Source: Aporrectodea caliginosa (taxonomy: Eukaryota > Annelida > Clitellata > Crassiclitellata > Lumbricidae). From it: 64,000 nucleotides of DNA. The position numbers and the translations under genes were made by a program. The notes under the pieces were generated by a model. The model worked only from the letters and a program-made list of their open reading frames with translations, had not been told where the DNA came from and did not search any database. The stretch spans positions 848,466-912,465 of the forward strand of contig JACEVL010000834.1 of the NCBI GenBank assembly GCA_020284085.1, in the 5' to 3' direction. The first letter of the stretch is position 1. Every line of letters begins with the position of its first letter. Positions 10,969 to 23,904 of the stretch are shown here, piece by piece.

Positions 10969-11555
10969 CCTGATCGTGTCCGGTCTCTTGGACGAACGAT
11001 GATGTCGAAAGCCAACAGCTGGCTGCTAACGTGTACGGGAATAGTACTGAGATCGATTCGCCATCGGTGGCACGCTGCTCCGGGTGTACAGAGGGAGGAT
11101 CCACTGTGCGCCGGAGTCAAGTCCACTTGAACTACATATCCATCATTTTCAGGGGCAACCATCTCGACCTGGACGCCGTGTAACGCTGGGCACGCCTCTG
11201 TCTCTGCCTCCCACATAAACAACACTAAACTTAAACTGAGCAAAGTTAAGTACAAATATCGCTGGGACTCTTGAGCTCCTGCAAACATTCATATAAGGAT
11301 TATGTAAGTATACATAATGTTCGAGTGTGTATTTATGTATATAATACGAGGTCCATATACGTGCGTATAGACTCTAAAACAGTGTAGATAAGTTATATCC
11401 AAATAAGTAAGTTTTCGTGGTAATCGCGAGACAGATGTTCGCACTTGACGAACAGCAATGCATATAACAGAGTATAGGAAAGGAAACGTGACAGTTAAAG
11501 GCAAACACACACGCTCAATCGCACATGTATATGCATGTATGTATATGTATGTATG

Positions 11556-11649
<94 letters not shown>
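11556..11649. repeat. (TA)n(GA)n compound microsatellite
   Basis: A TA run joins directly to a long GA run. The upstream 11520-11555 is ATGT-rich. The 11650-12385 interval has no recognisable feature. Confidence 0.97.
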
Positions 11650-11650
<1 letters not shown>

Positions 11651-12385
11651 GTACCACTTTGTCTAAATATTTTGTTGAGCTGATTTTCGGACACTAATGT
11701 TGAAAGTTTTAGAAAAAAATTGTTGCAGAGAAGTCTAAACATTTACGATGAGCCAGATGTCAACATTGGGTGTTGAATCTAAGTTTACACTCATAGATCA
11801 AATTCTCTACAAAATTTATTACAGATAGTTCAACGCTATAGGCGTAGAGCATCTACCGAACAAAGAATCTGATGAATTCTAATGCATGTATTTAGGTCTA
11901 TACTCTACACACATGTTTCTATGTATCAATAGAGCGCTTTTGTGAGGTCACTTAACGATATATACAGTATACACGGCGTTGAATGACTTTAAAAAGCGCT
12001 GTACGCATGAATAATTATCTACAACTGATCCAAACTAGCGTGTTTTGAGGTCATTTGAAAATGTCTACTGAAGTCTGAAGAGAGCAATATGTACGAGTCA
12101 CGAAGTGTTAATTAATATGAAGCACTTTTTTTTACATAAATGCAGTACTTTGTCAGATCAATGGTACGTTTCATTAGTGCTATTTGATTGCAGTCTAGCA
12201 GTTCCTAGGTTTTCAAGTGTTTTCTTAACGCGGGTGTTAATTCTAGGACATTTTTCTCTAGCGCTTTTCTGGTGGCTGTTGCTGCTCTCGGCATAGATGT
12301 ATATGCAATTTAAGCAGTGCTACAATAGGCCAAGGAAGAGAACAACGAGTGAGATAAATACCGCCGTCATCATCACATGCATACG

Positions 12386-12670
12386 GAACCGGAGGCAGTC
12401 GAGAGAGAGGCTGAGTGAAAGCAGCGGTGTCTGACGTGAGCGCTGTCAGTGAATGAGCGTCGGCCGATGTTTCTCCGTGGCCGCCGCCGCTGTAGGGCTT
12501 TAGGCTTCGTCGGTCGCCGTGAGAGGTCAACCAAGCGACCGTCTAACTAACTCACTTCCTCTAGGACGGTGAGGCGTCCAACACCATCGCGTCAGTTGCT
12601 GCTGCCTCGTTTCTCAGATCGCCTTCGACTTAGGATGAGAGGAGCGCAGAATCTTAGAGTCAGCGTTGCG
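12386..12670. other. CpG-richer segment upstream of the GPCR gene, possible 5' region
   Basis: This stretch is noticeably richer in GC and CpG than its surroundings (for example GCCGCCGCCGCTG and GTCGGTCGCCGTGAGAGG) and lies about 1 kb before the first GPCR coding exon on the same strand. It could be a promoter or non-coding first exon. No TATA box, initiator or splice donor was firmly identified, so this is a positional guess only. Confidence 0.25.
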
Positions 12671-13653
12671 TAGTCAAGTCACGTTCGACAATAACTCGGC
12701 TGCAATTCAAGGCAATTACTTAAGGGTTGAGCACTTGAAACCGGTGCAACGACTGCTCTTGTTGTTGCTGAAGGTGTTGGTGTTGGTAGCATCAATGCTA
12801 GGTTTCGTAAACGGACGCATAGATCCAGGACTAGAGCTGCCAAAGTACTTGAACTTTGGCTTCCATTCTGAATAGTTTTTTGCGTATTCATTCGAAAACA
12901 TAAATCCGAACAACTTAGGATCCTTCTTATGTTCTTAAGCCGAGGAAGCAACGCCATAGCAGCATCAGCTCCCTGAGGCAGTGCCACGAAAGCAAAGACG
13001 TTTCAGCGCATTACTGTCGCCATGGAAACACAATTGACGATACAGTCACAGCTGTAACTAGATTTCCTGGCGTGACAGGTAATGAAGAAAGACGTCCTGC
13101 AGTTCAGCTTATTAGTATCTAGTCCTACATATAGCACTATAACGGATTAGGCCGGCGGCGAGTCTTCTGGAAAGCATAGGCAACTAAGACGTCGGATTAG
13201 TTTGGAAATTAATTGCAGAAAGGTTTCTAATTGATCTTCGACGAAAGAAAGCAGGAAGCCGTTTCTATTCCAGGCAAGAAATCTTATTATAGTTCCAGGA
13301 CTCATGTTCCTTGGAATATAAAATTAACAGATCAGTAATTTGCAGCCAATGACCGCAACCGCAGAAGGTGTGTAACGCAGTAGGACACGCAATGGGACAT
13401 CTGCACACAAATTAGACGGTGAAAATCCAATTATAGGCCCCACTAACCGCTGACAACTGATAAATATCTGCTCTATTTATAGGCGAGTGTCAGGCAAAAA
13501 ATAAACCAGTGCGGAAGCCAGGCGGTTGATGTGCAAACAGGACACAGCGAAGACTTCAGACCGACTGTTAAGCCCAACCGAAATCCAATCAACTTGGAAG
13601 CAGTGTAACACCCTATCGTCAAAATCGCTCAACAAGCGGACCACGACGTCGTC

Positions 13654-14074
13654 ATGTTTGTTGCAGATATTCCTCAGACTGGTCTGGACTCGTTGGTACC
13701 GAGTTCCGTTGTGTTTCCTTTCCCGGAGAATAGATCCGGTGTCGAATGGACCACTTGCCTCTACCACGAAGATTCCCTGATCCAGGAGGGCACTCTCGTA
13801 ATGAACGCCACAGCGTCTGGTGCCCGAGGTACGGGGGACGAAAAGCCGTGGCCTGCCTTCAAGCAGCCCCTCTACGCCGTGGCCCTGCTGTCCGTTGCCT
13901 ATGTCTTGGTTGCCGTTGTTGGGGTCGTCAGCAACACCCTCGTCGTTACCGTCATCTACCGTCAGCCGAAGATGCGATCCGTCACCAACTACTTCCTGTC
14001 GAATCTCGCCATCGCTGACATTCTCGTCTGTATCGTCGTTCTACCGATTACACTCCTCCAGAACATATTCACCG
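13654..14074 (+). CDS. class A GPCR, exon 1 (N-terminus, TM1, TM2)
   Basis: Encodes residues 1-140 plus one base of codon 141 of a 397-residue receptor. The N-terminus carries glycosylation sequons NRS and NAT. TM1 is about residues 73-99 with VVSN (N94 = N1.50), followed by KMRSVTNYFLSNLAIADIL with D122 (D2.50). The exon ends at accg|GTAAGT, a strong donor (phase 1). The ATG at 13654 is the first in frame; the ATG at 13801 is an alternative, and a possible acceptor 'TTTGTTGCAG' at 13658-13667 means the true 5' end could differ. Wording such as VTNYFLSNLAIADILV and LPITLLQNIFTE (completed by exon 2) resembles neuropeptide FF/SIFamide-type receptors. It should act at the plasma membrane, probably coupling a peptide ligand to G proteins. 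Confidence 0.92.
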
Positions 14075-14144
14075 GTAAGTCATCATCCGTTTCACTTGTA
14101 GAGGATCTGATGATGGTACGGCACGGCTAGGTGCGATAAAGTTA

Positions 14145-14356
<212 letters not shown>

Positions 14357-14532
14357 GCTTATTATTATTTTGCCCTGAGGTACTTCATTACCCAGGGTCT
14401 TTCATATTATGTTAAGTGAAGCATCTGGAACAGCTACTCATCCATGTCGTTTAAGGGCTTAAGAAATGTTCCACTAAAAGCTACGGCGTTGAAGCGTTGT
14501 ATCGTCACTGAAAGGCGCTGAAACAAGCAGCC

Positions 14533-14705
<173 letters not shown>

Positions 14706-14706
<1 letters not shown>

Positions 14707-14835
14707 CTTTCAATTAATTAATTAAATTTTAAGGTCACACAAAAAGGTGAATCTGAGGCGCGGATAGTCAGCCTTCAGGTGAAGATGCACTTAAATTTCC
14801 AAATCCCTGAAAGCCAAGGAGACGCGAAAAACTTT
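14706..14835. repeat. dispersed repeat R2, copy 1
   Basis: Contains GTGAATCTGAGGCGCGG and GAAAGCCAAGGAGA, also found at 44334-44435 (GTGAATCTGAGGCGCGG, GAAAGCCGAGGAGA). In both places it adjoins a long (ATT)n array on the same side. On the minus strand this would be a retroelement 3' end with an (AAT)n tail; that orientation is inferred. Confidence 0.65.
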
Positions 14836-15504
14836 TATACGCCTATCTTGGCCATCTGGCGATTAATATATTGTTAGGTAAGCTCTTTTAAGATAAGAAG
14901 AGAAGACTGGGTCAGATAAAACAAAAAGATACAAGATAAGGTAATTTTATAATTATTAGGTAGTGTAAAGTGAATTAATTGAAGGTAATACCAAATAAGG
15001 AACTCTCTCATCTCTCTTGCCCACCTATTGACATTTTTATTCAGAGGTGAAAATATCGACGAATTTAATTAATATATACCGACGTCCGATCACTTTCACC
15101 TTAGACCAGCCACGTCTTCAACATCACTTAAGCGATTAAACAAAAAAACGGAGAGAGCTTCTGCAGAGTACATTTTTTTCTTGAACTGTATGGAATAGAT
15201 AAATAGAGAGTATCGAACATTGCGTTGCGTCTAATCGATCAATTTATTGACCAACTGTAGCGACTAAGTAAAGCAACGTCGACAACAACACGACTCACGA
15301 GTAGACTAATATTTTTATAAACTAAGTGAAATTGCTGCTAACTGCATTTGATCATGACCTAGAAAAAAGATGGCCATGCTATTGCTATAAGACCAGTCGT
15401 CAACGATAAACCATCGAATATTGGGAGAATTTCTTTGAATTAGCACCATAAATAGGCCTATGAATTATTTAAGAGACCGAGAGAAACGCTAAGGCAGAAA
15501 TTCT

Positions 15505-15609
15505 ACAGTGCAAGAGTGTTGCAGATTTGCGGAATGGTTTGGATGACAGTAGTGTCTCAGACGAAACTACCACAGCTTTCAAGAGAAAGTTAGGAAAATT
15601 GGGCTATTA
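15505..15609 (+). pseudogene. LINE C-terminal fragment
   Basis: Reads FYSARV...(frame change)...NGLDDSSVSDETTTAFKRKL and ends GKLGY-stop. It parallels the fragment at 44883-45065 (FFSSRVVSAWNDLNDETVS...FKARLGQIGY-stop). Only the last 35-40 residues remain, with one frameshift near 15532. Confidence 0.65.
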
Positions 15610-15850
15610 AGCAGATGAATTTGCAGTGGTTTTATGTTACGTTGTTATTTGTGATGAATTTGGAAGCCTAATTTAATCTTATAACTTATAAGAAAGTTTA
15701 AAGAAATTCTTTGTTATTCTTTGCTAAAAAACGGCGATGATTCAGGTGATTCAGTTGAAGACAAACTAATAAAGAAATGATGACGATAACTGATTATGAT
15801 AATTATAATCATAAAAACTAAGACGAGGATGAAGATTCATTAACCTAGAT

Positions 15851-16190
15851 CAGGGATGGCGAACCAAAGGCACGCGCTTAATTTTTTTGAGCACGCGGAA
15901 TTTGGAGCGTCCCCCAAAATTTCAAACTCAGAAATGCAAAATCACTGTAGGAATAGGCTATACGTTTTCTTTTATGAAGGACTTAATTGTAACGCCATTC
16001 TAAAACCATCTTTGAAATATTGTCTTTTAATTCATTTTTTGTTACGCTTTGTCAATTAAAAGCTACGTGAGAAAAAGAATTAAGTTCTTATAAACTGCGA
16101 AATTCAGAGAGGCACGCTACAGTAGGACTATTTTTCTAAATGTTTTAGCGGCATTTTGGCCTGCATCTTAAAAAAGGTTTGCCATCCCTG
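15851..16190. mobile_element. hAT-like MITE (340 bp)
   Basis: Inverted ends CAGGGATGGCGAACC (15851) and GGTTTGCCATCCCTG (ending 16190), flanked by 8-bp duplications ACCTAGAT / ATCTAGAT that differ at one position. The interior is AT-rich and contains no transposase. It lies in GPCR intron 1. Confidence 0.82.
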
Positions 16191-19190
16191 ATCTAGATTA
16201 TGGCTCTGATTAATGACAATAAAGAAGGAGAAGCAGAAGAAGAAGAAGAAGCGGGCGAATAAGAGTGGGTGGGTAATAATGGCTGCGTCATAATTTGTGG
16301 TGGTGACACAGCGTGATCCTATTAAAAGGACACCATTTGCCACAGATGTCCTACAATTTACGACGCTCTGCATTGATTTCCCAGTCACTTTTAGTACACT
16401 CTGGTCGCTAGAGTGTTAAGGAGCAGTTCTTGGCTCCGTGGACCTTGGTTCAATGCAATTATGTAGGAGTCCAGTTACTGGCCATGACGTTTGGATCGTC
16501 GAAAATGAGATGTCGCTTTTATGCGATGCATCGGGACTCTATAAAGCCAGACTCAGCGCCTGGAGGTCATTTGCTATTTCACACGGTCACATGCCCCGCC
16601 CTACATTGACAATTTTTATGGTACAATCAGCAGCTGCAGACTGCACTTGAACACGAGAGACATCGATAAACTATGGAACCGGGGAGAAAGGGCTGAAGAG
16701 ATTGGTGGTAAAGTCGGAGAAAAAGACATCCTTTGCAATGTAGTACGAGCTGGTGCCAGATAAAATACGACGTGAAGCAACCTGCTTTTTGCTTTCGATC
16801 TAAATATCGGCCAGGTCTTCGTAGCGAGACCTAGTTCTACGGCAACTGATTGGAGGGTAACATCAGTGACGAAATCATACCATAATGATATAGCGTACGC
16901 ATGTACGTGCGTGCGTGTGTATGTGCGAGTATCTCTACGTGTATATAAATATGTGTTTACGTGTGTGCATGTTTGCATGTGCAATGCGTATTCATGTAGG
17001 TATCTCTGTATGTAAGTTAGTATGTGTGTGTTTTTGAACGATATTTACATGTAGATATTATCGTATTTGCATACTATGTGTAGAGTAGAGACCTTGAATG
17101 GGCGTTATATAAATTTCGACTGATTGATATGCATGTGTGTATACGTATAAATATATTGAACTATTCAACTGTATATGTACAGCTTAGTACCAACTAGCTA
17201 AAGTCTACTGTCTCAAAATCATAATTATGCTCACATCGTTACCGCATCCCTGCAGCATTAGTTCGGGTATATATGTTCAGTACACATCCTAAATATTTAG
17301 TCAATTCTCTGTTATACTGCTTATCTGTCTCGGTATATCTGTTATTGTTACAAATCCACGTTCCCCTATGCACGGTGACCGCAATCTTGTGACCATAATT
17401 ATTATGTACAGAATAAACGCGAAATATTTAGTCAGACTCTTTACATAGGCTTATATGTCTCGCCATCTATACATACGTATATATGTACATAAATATGTCC
17501 ATCTGCAATTGTCTCAGATCCACATAGTTCCCACAGCACTCTATTAGCACGATGTACAATATAAACTTAGGATATTTAGTTATTTCTCTCAACTTATATA
17601 TCCCTCCATCTATGTATAGATGCATACATATGTACATGTGTCTATCTATATGCCTGAACGTCTTCTTTACGCCTAAGCTCAGAACACAGCACAATCATAG
17701 ACACCAAGTCGAAACGTCAGCTGTTGAGATTAGCATCGAAATGTAAGGAACTGTTTAAACATCATCAATTGTAAATATTAGCAAAGACGCACTTGTAGAC
17801 TCAGGGACAGAGGGTGACTGATCGACACGGAAGAATTTTCAGAGAATGCTAAAGTGCAAATACATCACAACGATGGGACATATGCACATTGCACATAGAC
17901 GTTTATTTATTTACTAAGTTGCTTGGTATTTATGTAGCTTCTCTAACGGTTCCACCCAGTGCGATGCTCGTGTTATTAACTGTTGATGAAGCAGACTGTG
18001 AGCCATTAATATGAGGCCCATCAGTGACAATGCGTTGATGAACTGTATAGGCCTAAGAGGCAGGTCGATCCAGTGTGGTTCTCCTCACATCATCTATTCT
18101 TCTGCAAGATACTTTCAGATGCTCATGCTGCTTATGTACGGCAGCCTGTCTTATTATCTCTCTGACTATATCCATCGCTCGACTATCTAATCTATACACT
18201 TCTATAGCGCTTCTCTTACTGCCTCCTCCACTGTTATCCTGATGCAGGAGGCAGTAAGAGATGATCACCTTTGGGCAAAATTTCATTCCCAAATTACAAT
18301 ACATTGGACAGAATCATCCAGTCAATAATTATTCGCGAGGCACCTGTAACCGAAAGAGATAGGCCTACTCCTGCAACCGAAAGCGAGGATATATGGGGGA
18401 CTGTATCTGTCTAGAGACGTTAGAGAACTGTATAAATTGGCAAAAATTTCATTTGGTTCAAACCTAACACCAAGTATGCGAAGATTCTAGCCTATTGGAA
18501 TCTTCGAATTATATTAGAGTAGGTCTAACTGATTCTCAAAATTCAGGAATAGAAATTAGCGCTTCACACGCATACTTGAAGACAATGAAGAGTTGTAATC
18601 TGTCTGTAAACTGGCGTCCATTGTATAACCTATTATAATTACATCATTGGCATCTGTGTCTGCGTGTTTGAGTATTCCTGGATTAAAATACAAACGATGG
18701 GACAGAGATATTCAGACAAATAGACCTTAGACGAGTAGGCCTAGACGTATTTAGTACTATTTACTGCATACACCAAGCTTACAGCGCTTTCTCTAGGTGA
18801 CAGAATTAACTTCTGAACCACAGTTTCATGCATGTGACGGTCGGCTCAACTACAATTTCCCAGAGACGTGATTCCCAGAATAAGTTTACACGATAACTTC
18901 ACAGAATAGAATTGCTTCCAATGGTAAATCGCTGTGACAGATTGTCTGTTCGAATGTGGCGGTTTGTATATGGTACAAATGTTGGACTATGGTAAACGGG
19001 GAATTGCGGATGTGTTTATAGGACAACTCGTGTATACATGGATTGTAGACGGAAGGTACTTTGTAGAACCATGCAGAGAACAGACGGGGTTAGGTAAAAA
19101 CACACAAAAGCTTCAACACATTCTGAGTTAATCGATGTGGAAGAAAGCAGGTAGGGATTGAAAAACAAAGCGATGACAGATCGTTAGAGA
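16191..19190. other. 3 kb of intronic sequence, mostly unassigned
   Basis: Small ORFs (16438-16650, 17552-17746) show no conserved motif. The segment 16890-17160 is rich in TATGTG/TACGTG words. Three diverged copies of a unit containing 'AAATATTTAGTCA' start near 17276, 17405 and 17553, about 130-150 bp apart. A short hairpin (ACTGCCTCCTCC / GGAGGCAGT) sits at 18218-18256. Confidence 0.4.
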
Positions 19191-19226
19191 GAGACAAAGA
19201 AAGAGATAAGTAAACAGAAACAGATA

Positions 19227-19229
19227 CTC

Positions 19230-19276
<47 letters not shown>

Positions 19277-19540
19277 GAGACAGACAGACAGACAGACAGA
19301 GACAGAGACAGAGACAGAGACAGATAGACAGAGACAGCGACAGACAGAGACAGATAGACAGAGACAGAGACAGACAGACAGACAGACAGACAGAAAAGAA
19401 AGAGAGACAGACAGAGAGACAGACAGAGAGACAGACAGAGACAGACAGAGAGACAGACAGAGAGACAGACAGAGAGACAGACAGAGAGACAGACAGAGAG
19501 ACAGACAGAGAGACAGGCAGAGTAACAGACAGAGACAGAG
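19227..19540. repeat. (GA)n/(GACA)n/(GACAGA)n array
   Basis: A compound purine-rich microsatellite of GA, GACA and GACAGAGA units. The 40 bp preceding it (AAAGAAAGAGATAAGTAAAC) recur at 20691-20735 without the array, so one is a partial duplicate of the other. Confidence 0.97.
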
Positions 19541-19923
19541 ACTCTCTCTACGGTATCAGGAGACATAGACTGATACATAAACCGTGCATGTCAGCAGCCA
19601 CGTCTATTACTGTCTCGTCTTCTGTGTCATTTTCACGGATTATTTGTCTTCATGCATAACATGAGTGATTATTATTTTATGGCATGTTTGGACGTTTGGT
19701 GTTGCCGGGTTTCCGTTCGAAATATTCTGCGCTTCCGCCGGTCATTTGAAATGTTTTGGACGGCATTTCGATCGCATATAATCTTGCCGCACTCGATTAC
19801 ATGAGCAGGGATTGGCTTCCTTTATACGGTCGGGAAAATAGATGGCACACGGTCCATGGACAACCTATACCGTCTAATTTTGGTAATTATGGTCTCGCTA
19901 AAGAAGGGCCGAAGGGTCTTTGG

Positions 19924-20372
19924 CAGGGGCGTCCATCCTATGGGGGGAATGAAGCAGAAATCTTCATTGGCTTTTCAGGGGGAAATAATTTGTTTTACAT
20001 TAAACGTCTGCTCAATGATTTTATTATTTTTGAAACAAAGAAATGCATTTTTCAAATGAAAAACACATCGATTAATTTCTGAAATGAAAAAAGTGAGCAG
20101 TACTGTCTCGCCGCTCTGGCAGTATTCCTCTGTCTGTGTACAAGCCTTCATATTTTATAATGCATACTGTTGCTGATTAGTGAACTAAAAGTTAAAGAAT
20201 TCAATAAAGAATTCAATGAATAATTCAACAATAAAATCGTGATTCAAATTTGATAATCAAAATTTTCTCTTTTGTCAACAGTCGACCAATCGTCTGGTGC
20301 AGTCGTCGTGGGGGGGCAATCTGATGACATGAGGGGAATGCTTCATAGGTGTAAGGGGGGTGGACGCCCCTG
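19924..20372. mobile_element. hAT-like MITE (449 bp)
   Basis: Ends CAGGGGCGTCCA and its complement TGGACGCCCCTG, flanked by a perfect 8-bp duplication GTCTTTGG (19916-19923 and 20373-20380). The small ORF overlapping its left part is not conserved. It lies in GPCR intron 1. Confidence 0.88.
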
Positions 20373-20404
20373 GTCTTTGGAGTGACTTCGACCGGCAATC
20401 AGTT

Positions 20405-20462
20405 TGTTTAAGTTTAAGGAGGGTAAATTGCTGACTTCAGCCGAACTTCAACATAGACCACC
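20405..20462. repeat. dispersed repeat R3, copy 1
   Basis: Contains GACTTCAGCCGAACTTCAAC preceded by TTTAAGGAGG; the same words occur at 29956-30010. Its nature is unknown. Confidence 0.65.
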
Positions 20463-21009
20463 AATGAAAACTGCTGGATGGTGTGTTATCTTGTATCGTC
20501 TATTGGCGCTCTGCATGATCAACGCAATCTGATCCAGGATCTCTGAGCATTTAATGTCGTCTGTTAACTCTTGATAAGGAATCCGTTGATTGAGTTCCAC
20601 GTGTGTGCGTGAGCCATGAGCCAACCACTGACGACTCCTCCAGTTATATGTGCATTGCTTTGCATGCTGACGTAGTTACTGCTCAAAGAAAGAGATAAGT
20701 AAACAGAAACAGGTACTCAGGCAGAGAGAGAACATTCAATCTTTAAGCATGTATACTCGGTGTTTTGTAAGGACGCGATATTAAGTGTCTACATGACAAA
20801 CAAAAGTAGCTAACTAACAAAACAAATGGCGATACAAGCAGGCACTGACAGACTGAGAGACGGGCAGATAAAGACAAAGACAGAGACATGGAGAAAGACC
20901 GATGAGAATCTACGTAGACGGAGGAACACCTATATTGTAGCCGTCAGAATATTGATCCAAACAAGAAGACAAGAGATAACTCGCTTCGATAAAAATTGGC
21001 GCCTTCTGC

Positions 21010-21522
21010 AAAGCAAGATGCTCCTCCTCCTCTTCATCTTGTTTCTCCTCCTCCTCCTTTTACTCCTTCTCCTCCTCCTTCTGCTCCTGCTCTTCATCCT
21101 CCTCCTCCTCCATCTTCTCCTACTCTTCCTCTTCCCCTCTTCCTGCTCTCCTCCTTTTCCTCCTCCTCTTCCTCTTCCTCCGCCTCCTCCTCCTTCATCT
21201 TCTCCTACTCTTCTCCTTCCTCCTCCTCCTCCTCCTCCTCCTCCTCCTCCTCCATCTCCATATCTTCTCCTACTCTTCCTCTTCCCGCTCTTCCTGCTCT
21301 TCCTGCTCTTCCTCCTTTTCTCACCTCCTCCTCCATCTTCTCCTACTCGTCCCCTTCCTCCTCCTCCTCCTTCTCCTCCATCATCTTCTCCTATAGTCTT
21401 CCTCTTCCTGCTCTTCCTCTCTTCCTGCTCTTCCTTCTCTTCCTCCTCCTTCTCCTCCTCCTCCTCCTCTTCCTCCTCCTCCTCTTCTTCCTCCTCCTGC
21501 TCCTCCTCCTCCTCCTCTGAAA
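21010..21522. repeat. polypyrimidine tract (CTC/CTT/CCT)n
   Basis: About 510 bp of almost pure pyrimidine on the + strand, with CTC, CTT and occasional CTG triplets. The long Leu/Ser/Pro-rich frames and the complementary Glu/Arg-rich frame are translations of this tract. Mirror-symmetric runs could form triplex DNA. Confidence 0.95.
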
Positions 21523-21720
21523 GCGAAATTATTCTCCGATCTCCTCCAACACAATGAATCTCCCGATCCCGATAGTCTGCATATAAACACCATACAGTAG
21601 AAACACGTATATGCATCATATATAACGACCCCATATCAATAGATATAAGGATCTTCCCTATAGCCTGCAGGCTTCTATAAATACACATAGAAATGTACAT
21701 ACAGCTACCCCAAACCAAAA

Positions 21721-21962
21721 GATTTATAGGCCCATGTATGCATGTCGAGTCGACCTAATACCATATAAACATAAGCATGCGTGTACATGCACACTCACGC
21801 ATCGAACCAAACCACAGGAGGATTTATAGGCCCATGTATGCATGTCGAGTCGACCTAATATATATATATACTATATAAACCAATGCATGCTTGTATAGGC
21901 CTGTATATATATATATCTAAACACGCTCCTGCATCGAGCCAAACCAAAGGATTTATAGGACT
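21721..21962. repeat. diverged tandem repeat, about 102-128 bp
   Basis: Two full units start with GATTTATAGGCCCATGTATG, GCATGTCGAGTCGACCTAAT at 21721 and 21823, and a third partial unit (GGATTTATAGGA) at 21950. Unit lengths differ through TA-repeat expansion. Confidence 0.85.
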
Positions 21963-22539
21963 CTCTTGGTACCTGTTTATGTATCTTTACTGCACTTTAT
22001 TCTATCACTGCGATGTATAGGGAAGTGATATGGCATGGCTTCACTTTAATCAAATATGACATAAATAGTGGACGGTAGACAGTGGTTACAGCGTTTAACT
22101 GGATTAGTGGACCTTGATAAATCCGTGGTTTCCCTCCTTCTCTTTGATTAACACTTTAACGCCGAGCGATTACTGAAACTGAGTGAGAGACCAATGCAGT
22201 TCGTCGTTAAAATGTTAATGGTCGTCAGTTTAAGAGACTTAGTAAAATTTCGCCAACGCTCTCGTCTGGCATTATACAAGCGATTTCCTGAATTGCCCCT
22301 ATTTCCGGTTGCCGATACTTAACACGCCATCTAACCATCAGCGGGATTCTAGGATCGGCTGGGGCAGTATAATAACTGGGGTTAAGAGGTCATTCTGATC
22401 GTATCCCTCTGAACAATGCCGTCGGGAAAAGAGAAAAGGGAAAAGCGATGACCTTTCACCCTCAAGCTATAAAATTAGGAGGCAGCAATATTAGGCTTCT
22501 GAATTTTCATTGTCGCTCAATGTGCTTAAGTCATATAGT

Positions 22540-22630
22540 CTTAATCATAAGATCAAAATTTCTAAAGCGCTACTCTAAAGCTAGGCGCCGGGCACCAGCT
22601 TATTCACGAGCGCTGAGTCAAGTCAATGGG
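22540..22630. repeat. dispersed repeat B, copy 1
   Basis: Core words TTTCTAAAGCGCTACTC, GGGCACCAGCTTATTCACGA and GCGCT match 45130-45200 and 46437-46500, with a decayed copy at 52105-52260. On the minus strand it looks like a SINE 3' region ending in GATTAC-type repeats. Flanks 21963-22539 and 22631-23900 are otherwise unassigned. Confidence 0.7.
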
Positions 22631-23904
22631 GTTCAACGAACACCCCAGGGATAGGTGGAGTGATGCGCTGTGGTCGAAGAAGCAGAAGCCAGTAGAGATG
22701 GCGAAGTCGACTGCAGTGCGATGACCACGAGGGTGAGGGTCTGTGGGTCAGGAGTTGACCCACAACAACGACAACATTACGACTCCACGAGGAACCGATC
22801 CCCCCCCCCGGCGACAAAGAGGGATCGGGATCTCCTCTGCAGGTGAGGAATTCGCGAGAAAACCTATGTCTCACAACAACCTTGGAAAGAAATTCCCGAC
22901 GGCGTTTCAAGACTTGATCATTCGGGATCCTAGGAAAACTGAAATCTTATAGACTAAAATCATAAAAGAAATGTTGATAACATGTAAATGTCAGAAATAA
23001 TTATATATAAACTTATAGTCTATAGATATAAAATATAAATGTCAGAAAAGAAATGAAGGAACCTGTCTGCAGCGAGGGAAGGTAGTAAACTGCATTTGTT
23101 ACGGTGTAGGGTCCTATTCACCGCCTGCCACACAATAGCTTTGGTGAAGAGGAGCACTCAGACTAGACAAATTGGTCAATTTGAGGCAATTTAATGGACA
23201 ATAGGATACTGGAAATTGAATTTGAGGAGATGGGAATGCAAGTGAGAGTCATGAGTTGGGGCTATTTATGTTATGTTGTCCGCCGTATAAGGATTGATAT
23301 TACAATGTACAAAATGATATCAATATTTCTAGAGATATATTTTTCATTCAGAAATATTGTGGCACCTCTATCTAGCATCAACGCCGCTTATATATTGAAA
23401 ATGCTGCAATAATATAATTTGAACGTAGTTATGAAAGTACCGGTAGTTATAGCTACTATTACAAAAGTAGTTTAATTGCTTTCTAGCTGCTTATTACTAA
23501 ATGTAATTCAAGCTACTTATTAACCACTAGAATGTAGTTATACCTAGTAGTTAGTAACTGCAGCAGTAGTTACAAGTGTCCATAACTGACAATTATAACT
23601 ACCCTTGTCTACCACTATACATTCATTTAGTCCTACACATAAGCAAATATACAACAGAAACTAATATACATGTAAACTCTTTGGAAACAAATCTTTCTCC
23701 TCCGTCAAGTATTCGCTGACGATATATATCTATACAATTATATATACAATTCAATATGTCGGTCTCATTCAGAGTTCTATTGCCAGTGTCTTAAGTCCCA
23801 TACCGAATGGACCTCTGTCTTCTAAGGTACTCATTTTGTTATGATATTATATCCTTTCTTGCCACTCTTGCCAGTCGATGGTGGTTGATAGATCCTGGTA
23901 ACAT

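Noticed and set aside
13746..14101. Plus-strand alternative frames over GPCR exon 1
   Set aside because: Shadow frames; only the 13654 frame has transmembrane motifs and the matching donor.
19228..19578. Ser/Leu/Cys-rich 116-residue frame
   Set aside because: Translation of a GACAGA array.
20826..21718. 243-residue Leu/Ser/Pro and 262-residue Glu/Arg frames
   Set aside because: Opposite-strand translations of one polypyrimidine tract; no domain.
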